Positions 57,625 to 64,000 of a DNA stretch of 64,000 bases are shown here, in pieces. Source of the DNA: Lysobacter sp. Root76 (GTDB lineage Bacteria > Pseudomonadota > Gammaproteobacteria > Xanthomonadales > Xanthomonadaceae). The notes under the pieces were generated by a model. It was not told the origin of the DNA and did not search any database. It worked only from the letters and a program-made list of their open reading frames with translations. The stretch lies in NCBI RefSeq assembly GCF_001428685.1, contig NZ_LMIK01000009.1:153242-217241 (forward strand), written 5' to 3'. Positions within the stretch are counted from its first letter, which is position 1; each line of letters begins with the position of its first letter. A program made the translations under genes and the position numbers.

Positions 57625-58779
57625 TTACGCCGCCTGCAGCAGCAAGCGCTCGATCAAGGCCAGATACAAATCCGGCAACGCTTCCAGATCGGCGACCGAC
57701 ACGTTTTCGTCGACCTTGTGGATGCTGGCGTTGATCGGGCCGATCTCGATGCATTGCGCACCCAGCGGAGCGATGAAGCGCGCGTCCGAGGTGCCGCCGC
57801 CGGTGCTTTCTTCCGGCGCCGCGCCTGCGAAGCCCGTCAGTACCTCGCGCGCAGCGGCGCGCAGCGGCCCTTCCGGCGTGTAGAACGGTTCGCCACCGCG
57901 GAACCAGCGGATCTCGTATTCCAGCCCGTGCATGCGCAGCACCTGCTCGCACTCGCGCTCCAGGCTCTCCGCGTTCCAGCTCGGGTTGTAGCGCAGGTTG
58001 AACAGCACTTGCAGCTCGCCCGGGATCACGTTGTTGGCGCCGGTGCCGGCATGCACGTTGCTGATCTGCAAGCTGGTCGGCGGGAAGGTCTCGTAGCCTT
58101 CGTCCCAGCGGCGCGCCACGAGTTCCGACAGCGCCGGCATCGCCTGATGGATCGGATTGCGCGCCTTGTCCGGGTAGGCGACATGGCCCTGCACGCCGAT
58201 TACGTTCAAGGTCGCCGACAAGGTGCCGCGACGGCCGACGCGCAGCAGGTCGCCGAGCTTGCGCGTCGATGAAGGTTCGCCGGTCACGCACCAGTCGATG
58301 CGCTCGCCGCGGGCGCGGAAGGTGTCGGCGACGCGGCGCACGCCGTCGATGGCGTCGCCCTCCTCGTCCGAGGTCAGCAACAGGGCGACCCGGCCGGGAT
58401 GCTGCGGATGCGCAGCGGCGAAGCGTTCCAGCGCGACCACGAACGCGGCCACGCTGCCCTTCATGTCGGCCGCGCCGCGGCCGTACAGCACGCCGTCGCG
58501 TATTTCCGGCAGATAGGGATCGCTAGCCCAGGCATCGACCGGACCGGACGGAACCACGTCGGTATGGCCGAGCAGCACCAGCGTCGGCCCCGCATCGGCG
58601 CCGTGCACGGCCCAGAGATTGTCGACCTCGCCGTAGCGCAGGTGTTCGCAGGCGAAACCCACGCGGGTCAGGCGTTCGGCGATCATGCGCTGGCAGCCCA
58701 GGTCGTCGGGCGTGACCGAGGGACGCGCGATCAAATCGCAGGTCAGCGCCAACACCTCACTGGCCGGCGCCGCGCTCAC
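57625..58779 (-). CDS. dapE: Succinyl-diaminopimelate desuccinylase
   Basis: A dizinc amidohydrolase of lysine/meso-DAP synthesis. The 384-aa product has the metal ligands in [22 protein letters not shown] and [11 protein letters not shown], later TGEPSS, and the last His in [22 protein letters not shown] is a family signature. The start is GTG at 58779, overlapping the upstream stop as GTGA; the ORF extends upstream without family similarity. dapD lies two genes upstream. Its last codons are in the tandem duplication. Confidence 0.96.
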   Translation of the reverse strand: MSAAPASEVLALTCDLIARPSVTPDDLGCQRMIAERLTRVGFACEHLRYGEVDNLWAVHGADAGPTLVLLGHTDVVPSGPVDAWASDPYLPEIRDGVLYGRGAADMKGSVAAFVVALERFAAAHPQHPGRVALLLTSDEEGDAIDGVRRVADTFRARGERIDWCVTGEPSSTRKLGDLLRVGRRGTLSATLNVIGVQGHVAYPDKARNPIHQAMPALSELVARRWDEGYETFPPTSLQISNVHAGTGANNVIPGELQVLFNLRYNPSWNAESLERECEQVLRMHGLEYEIRWFRGGEPFYTPEGPLRAAAREVLTGFAGAAPEESTGGGTSDARFIAPLGAQCIEIGPINASIHKVDENVSVADLEALPDLYLALIERLLLQAA

Positions 58780-59135
58780 GAACCGATCCCGAAGCGCTGC
58801 TTGAAACCGTTGTCGCTGAAGCCCTGGGTGACCGTGCCGTCGTCGGCGACCACGACCGGGCGCCGGATCAGCTGCGGGTATTCCTTCAGCAACAGCTTCC
58901 ACTCCGCGTCCGAGGCCGGTTCCTTACGGTTCGGCGGCAGCGTGCGCCAGGTGGTCGAGGATTTGTTGATCATCGTGTCCCAGCCGCCGAGCTGGTCGCG
59001 CCAGCCGAGCAGCGTCTCCGGCGTCTGCCGGTTGTCGCGGTAATCGACGAAGGTATGCGCGACGCCGAAGCGGTCCAGCCACTTGCGGGCCTTCTTGCAG
59101 GTGTCGCAGTTGTTCAAGCCGTAGAGCGTGGTCAT
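58776..59135 (-). CDS. yffB: ArsC/Spx-family protein YffB
   Basis: The 119-aa product has a thioredoxin-like ArsC fold with [18 protein letters not shown] (CxxC at about residues 10-13) and RRPVVV near the end. YffB proteins are glutathione-dependent thiol reductase candidates; arsenate reduction is not established. The yffB-dapE pairing is as in E. coli, here overlapping by 4 nt. Confidence 0.88.
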   Translation of the reverse strand: MTTLYGLNNCDTCKKARKWLDRFGVAHTFVDYRDNRQTPETLLGWRDQLGGWDTMINKSSTTWRTLPPNRKEPASDAEWKLLLKEYPQLIRRPVVVADDGTVTQGFSDNGFKQRFGIGS

Positions 59136-59147
59136 GCGGCGCCGCCC

Positions 59148-60037
<890 letters not shown>

Positions 60038-60041
<4 letters not shown>

Positions 60042-62725
60042 CGGTGGTCTCCTTCCAGGCAGGCGAGCAGCGCGTCGCGCAGTGCCTGCTGTTGCGTTTC
60101 GTCGAGCGCGCGGTCGCGCCCGTCGGTGTCGGGGCTGGTGATCTGGAACACGTCTTCGGCGCGTTCGCCGAAGGTGGCGATGCGCGCGTCGTGCACGCGC
60201 AGCGCCTGGTTGCGCAAGGTCATGGCGACGTCGGCGAGCAGGCCCGGCCGGTCGGTGCAGACCAGGCTGAGCAGCGTGCGTTCGCCGCCGGCGCTGTCGC
60301 TGCCGGATTTGTCGACGGTGTTGAAACCGATCTGCGGCACGATGCGGAAATGCTTGAGGTGGCGCGGCTGGGCGCGGCGCGCGGGTTTGACCCGGTCCAG
60401 CGGCGCGGCCAGGGTCGCGGCGAGGCGGCGTTCGACTTCTTCGGCCGACGGCGGATGGCGCGGGTCGGTGGGTACGACTTCGAAGGTGTCGAAGATCGTG
60501 CCCTGCGGGCCGTCGAGCACGCGCGCCTGCTGGATCGCCAAGCCCAGGCGGTCGAGCGTGGCCACGATCGCGGCGAACAGGCCGTCGCGGTCGGGCGAGT
60601 GCACGAACACCTCGAGCGCGCCGGCGAGCGCGCTGACCGGACGCGCACGCACGCGGGTCTCGCCGACCAGTACGCCGCGCAGCGAGGCGGCCTGCCAGGC
60701 GATCTGGTCGGGGCGGCCGCGCTGGAAGCCGATCTCGGGCATGCGCGCGAACAGCGCCGCGATTTCGTCGTCGCCGCTGCCGAACGCGGCCAGCATGGCG
60801 TGCGCGGCGGCGCGGGTTTCGGCGGCGCGCTCGGCGCCGGCGACCGGGTGTTCCAGGCCGCGCCGCAGCGCCAGGCGGGTGGCGGTGTAGAGGTCGGCCA
60901 TCAGCCGGTCCTTCCACGCGTTCCACAGTTTGGGCGAAGTGCCGGCGATGTCGGCGCAGGTCAGCAGATACAGATGATCCAGGCGTTCGCGATCGGCGAC
61001 CTTGCCGGCGAAGCGGTGGATCACTTCCGGATCGGCGATGTCCTGCTTCTGCGCGGTCACCGACATCAGCAGGTGTTGGCGCACCAGCCATTCGATCAGC
61101 GCGGTGTCGGATTCGCTCAGGCCCATGACCGTGCCGAACACGCGCGCGTCTTCGCCGCCGAGTTCGGAATGGTCGCCGCCGCGGCCCTTGGCGATGTCGT
61201 GGAACAGGCCGGCCAACAGCAGCAGTTCCGGCTTGCGCAGGCGCGGCCAGACTTCGTGGGCGATGCTGAAACGCTCGTCGGCCACGCCCGAAGCGAAGCG
61301 CGCCAGATTGCGCAGCACCGCCAGGGTGTGCTGATCGACCGTGTAGACGTGGAACAGGTCGAACTGCATGCGCCCGGAGACTTTCGAGAACGCCGGAATC
61401 CAGCGCCCGAGCACGCCCAGGCGGGCCATGCGTTCGAGCGCGTGGACCGGATGCGGGCCGCGCAGGATCGCCAGGAAGCGCTCGCGCAGGGCTGGTTCGG
61501 CCGTGTCGAAACTGGGGATGCGCGCCAGCGATTCGGCCAGCGCGCGCGCGGTGCGCGAATGCAGGCCGCGCACCGCGTCGTGCTCGGCCCAGGCCGCGAA
61601 CAGGGCGAAGATATCGTCGGCGTCGCGCGGCCATTGCGGCGAGCGCGCGGCGATGTAGTCGCGGCGCAGTTCGAAGTCCGCGAACGCGCCGCGCAGCGGC
61701 ACCGGCGCCGGCTCGCCTTCGATCTGCTCCTCGTAGCGCTGCAGCAGGCGCTCGCCGATCCGCAGCACCAGCGCGGCGCTGCGGTAGAAGCCCTGCATCA
61801 TCTGTTCGACGGCGAGGTTGTCGGCGTTGTCGACGTGGCCCAGGCGTTCGGCCAGCAGCTTCTGGTAGTCGAAGCGCAGGCGTTCCTCGCGCTTGCGCGC
61901 GACCAGGTGCAGGCCGAAGCGCAGCCGCGACAGGGCGCGGCGTTCGCGTTCCAGGGTGGTCAGCTCATCGATGCCGAGCTGGCCGATCGCGACCAGCGAT
62001 TCCAGATCGGCGGTGCCGATGATGCGCAGCGCCATCCAGTGCAGTGTCTGGACGTCGCGGAGGCCGCCGGGGCCTTCCTTGAGGTTGGGTTCGAGATTGT
62101 CGGCGGTGTCGCCGTAGCGGGCATGGCGCTGGCGCAGTTCTTCGCGCTTGGCCAGGAAGAACTCGCGCGCCGGCCACACGTACAGCGGCGCGATCGCAGC
62201 CTGCAGGGTCGCGCCGGCGTGGTGGTCGGCCGAGAGCGGGCGCGCTTCCAGCATCGCGGTGAGCACGGTGATGTCGGCCGCGGCCTCGGTGCACTGCGCG
62301 GCCGAGCGCACGGCGTGGCCGACCGGCAGGCCGGCGTCCCACAGCAGGGTGAAAAAGCGGCCCAGGGCTTCGGCCTGGGCGGTCTGGGCCTCGGGCTCGG
62401 CCAGCACCAGCAGGTCGATGTCCGATTGCGGAAACAGCTCGCCGCGGCCGTAGCCGCCGACCGCGAACAGCGCCAGCGGCGCGTCGGCGGCGATGCAGTC
62501 GCGCCAGGCCGCGCGCACTTCGGCGTCGACGGCGTCGGCGCGCACGCGCAGCAGGCGGTCGATGTCGATGCCGTCGACGGGCGTGTCGGCGCCGGCGTCG
62601 AAGCGTTGCGCCAGCGCCGCGTCGACCGCGCTCAAGGCGGCGCGGATCGATGCCGCCCGCTCGGCGCCGTGCGCCGTTGCACCCGGCTCCGCCGGGCCCG
62701 AGCCGGCGGCGGCGCTACCGGTCAT
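60038..62725 (-). CDS. glnD: PII uridylyltransferase / uridylyl-removing enzyme
   Basis: The glutamine sensor of nitrogen control: it uridylylates PII when glutamine is low and removes UMP when it is high. The 895-aa product has the nucleotidyltransferase motif [19 protein letters not shown] (about residue 78), the HD domain with [17 protein letters not shown], and two C-terminal ACT domains ([20 protein letters not shown] and [17 protein letters not shown]). The chosen ATG overlaps the map stop as ATGA. Confidence 0.96.
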
Positions 62726-63498
62726 AGATCGTTGTCGTCGCCGGGCAGCCGGGTGAGGATCTCGACGCCGTCGTCGGTCACCGCGACCGTGTGCTCCCAC
62801 TGCGCCGAGAGCTTGCGGTCCTTGGTGACCACGGTCCAGCCGTCGGGCAACAACTTGGTGTGGCGCGCGCCTTCGTTGATCATAGGTTCGATCGTGAAGG
62901 TCATGCCCGGCTTCAGCACCAGGCCTTCGCCGGCGCGGCCGTAATGCAGCACCTGCGGGTCTTCGTGGTAGATGCGGCCGATGCCGTGGCCGCAGTACTC
63001 GCGCACCACGCTGAAGCGTTCGGATTCGGCGTACTGCTGGATCGCCGCGCCGATGTCGCCCAGGGTCGAACCCGGCTTGACCGTGCGGATGCCGCGGAAC
63101 ATCGCTTCGCGGGTCACGTCGACCAGGCGCTTGGCCATGACCGAGGGCGCGCCGACGATGTACATGCGGCTGGTATCGCCGTGCCAGCCGTCCTTGATGA
63201 CGGTGACGTCGATATTGACGATGTCGCCTTCCTTGAGGACCTTGGATTCGCTCGGGATGCCGTGGCAGATGACGTTGTTGACCGAGGTGCAGACCGTCTT
63301 CGGGAAGCCCTTGTAGCCGACGTTGGCCGGAATCGCGTGCTGCACGTTCACGATGTGGTCGTGGCAGAGCTTGTCCAGGGCCTCGGTGGTGACGCCGGGC
63401 TTCACGTGCGGGGCGATCATCTGCAGCACTTCGGCGGCCAGGCGGCCGGCGACGCGCATCTTCTCGATCTCGTCCGGGGTTTTGATGGTAATGGGCAT
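62722..63498 (-). CDS. map: Methionine aminopeptidase, type I
   Basis: It removes the initiator Met from nascent proteins. The 258-aa product keeps all five metal ligands: VNIDVTVIKDGWHGDTSR (two Asp), CGHGIGR (His), TIEPMI (Glu) and AQWEHTVAV (Glu). The active-site His is in NNVICHGIP. It is the first gene of the map-glnD-dapD-yffB-dapE run, in which most neighbours overlap by 4 nt. Confidence 0.97.
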   Translation of the reverse strand: MPITIKTPDEIEKMRVAGRLAAEVLQMIAPHVKPGVTTEALDKLCHDHIVNVQHAIPANVGYKGFPKTVCTSVNNVICHGIPSESKVLKEGDIVNIDVTVIKDGWHGDTSRMYIVGAPSVMAKRLVDVTREAMFRGIRTVKPGSTLGDIGAAIQQYAESERFSVVREYCGHGIGRIYHEDPQVLHYGRAGEGLVLKPGMTFTIEPMINEGARHTKLLPDGWTVVTKDRKLSAQWEHTVAVTDDGVEILTRLPGDDNDL

Positions 63499-63594
63499 GC
63501 CGGCATTATCGCCTATTCACGCCCTTCGATCATGGCGACGCGCGGTCCACAGCGTGCCGTCGCCGCCTTCAGCCGCCCAATCGGAGCAATCCGC

Positions 63595-64000
63595 ATGCCG
63601 TCGCGCCGCGTTTCCACCGCCCTGATCGCCCTCGCCCTGGTGCTGAACGGCCCGGTCCATGCCGCCGACCCGGCGCCGTCCTGGGTCGAGCTCGCGCCCG
63701 GGCTGTCGGCCTGGAGCGGGCCGGCCACCACCGTGTTGCTGGCCGAATCCGAGCACGGCGCGCTGTTGGTGGACAGCGAAACGGCCAAGGCCGCGCCGGC
63801 GCTGGCCCAGGCCCTGGCCGGCCGCAAGCCGCTGCGCTATGTGGTCAACACCCATTGGCACGGCGACCATGCCGGCGGCAACGAGGCTCTGGCCGCGACC
63901 GGCGCCATCCTGATAGCGCACGAGAACGCGCGCCGGCGCATGGCCGAGCCCACTTTCCTAAAGCACCACAACCGGGTGGTTCCGCCCCTGCCCGCGGCCG
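63595..64000 (+). CDS. Metallo-beta-lactamase-fold hydrolase (5' part)
   Basis: The gene runs off the window after 135 codons. It starts ATG at 63595 with GGAG about 8 nt before it. The product has a signal peptide (MPSRRVSTALIALALVLNGP then VHAA) and the MBL metal motif HXHXDH as NTHWHGDHAGGNE (about residues 84-96), so it is an exported zinc hydrolase. The QuiP/SoxH-like type with VNTHWHGDHAGGNE is common in proteobacteria; beta-lactamase activity cannot be claimed from this part. It is divergent from map. Confidence 0.85.
   Translation, partial: MPSRRVSTALIALALVLNGPVHAADPAPSWVELAPGLSAWSGPATTVLLAESEHGALLVDSETAKAAPALAQALAGRKPLRYVVNTHWHGDHAGGNEALAATGAILIAHENARRRMAEPTFLKHHNRVVPPLPAA

Larger units (their letters stand above)
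57143..57651. repeat. 255-bp tandem duplication with REP pairs
   Basis: 57143-57397 and 57398-57651 are near-identical direct copies (period 255, 254 at the end). Each contains the acylase C-terminal codons (encoding ASPFLPGATRYTL-FKPR), an inverted REP pair and the dapE 3' end (ttacgccgcctgcagcagca). The copies differ by scattered substitutions. The whole gap 57200-57624 is thus a duplication of the gene boundary. Confidence 0.9.

Noticed and set aside
60044-62944. 966-codon open frame opposite glnD
   Set aside because: The same kind of shadow; glnD on the other strand has complete catalytic, HD and ACT motifs.

Overview
The window looks like a chromosomal segment of a high-GC gammaproteobacterium of the Xanthomonadaceae, most like Lysobacter. 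The grounds are very high GC, xanthomonad gene order (murJ-ribF-ileS-lspA-ispH, rplU-rpmA-obgE, rnr-rlmB, glnD-dapD-yffB-dapE), xanthomonad REP palindromes, and a type IV secretion effector carrying an XVIPCD-type tail. This placement is inference from protein character and synteny; no database was searched.

Layout. 1-11 kb: housekeeping (tRNA-Thr, ispH, lspA, ileS, ribF, murJ, rpsT, obgE, rpmA, rplU) and a DUF937 protein. 11.9-15 kb: secreted subtilase and an OmpA-family lipoprotein. 15.4-24.4 kb: uvrA plus a hotdog thioesterase, then a small scarred accessory patch (periplasmic hydrolase flanked by a duplicated thioesterase tail and an apparent dehydrogenase remnant), a PCuAC copper chaperone, an enoyl-CoA isomerase, and a translationally coupled DUF1289-nudL-sulfurtransferase operon, then an FKBP-like protein. 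24.6-26.6 kb: enoyl-CoA hydratase, a Cys-rich protein and nth, coupled by GTGA overlaps. 26.7-34.6 kb: a complete phosphate-uptake cluster (OprP-type porin, two PstS, PstC, PstA, PstB, PhoU) with Pho-box-like sites before the porin and before each pstS. 34.8-37.5 kb: ECF sigma factor followed by a copper-binding RiPP (bufferin/HvfA) operon. 38-41.7 kb: rnt, a SigJ/ECF41-like sigma factor divergent from an AhpD-like gene, each with a matching promoter, and a Gdx/SugE guanidinium exporter behind a guanidine-II riboswitch next to rlmB. 42-48.8 kb: rnr, a T4SS effector with two tandem lipoprotein immunity candidates and a deleted second effector, an SRPBCC protein, tRNA-Leu. 49-57.2 kb: parC, tpm, a secreted protein, asnB behind an asparagine attenuator, and a penicillin-acylase family enzyme. 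57.1-64 kb: a 255-bp tandem duplication, then dapE-yffB-dapD-glnD-map overlapping head to tail, and the start of a metallo-beta-lactamase-fold gene.

The most notable systems are the HvfABC-type bufferin operon with eight EGxCG motifs, the Asn-rich leader peptide plus terminator before asnB, the effector/immunity cassette with its deletion scar, the divergent ECF41-type promoter pair, and the guanidine-II riboswitch. No insertion sequence, integrase, CRISPR array or rRNA was seen.
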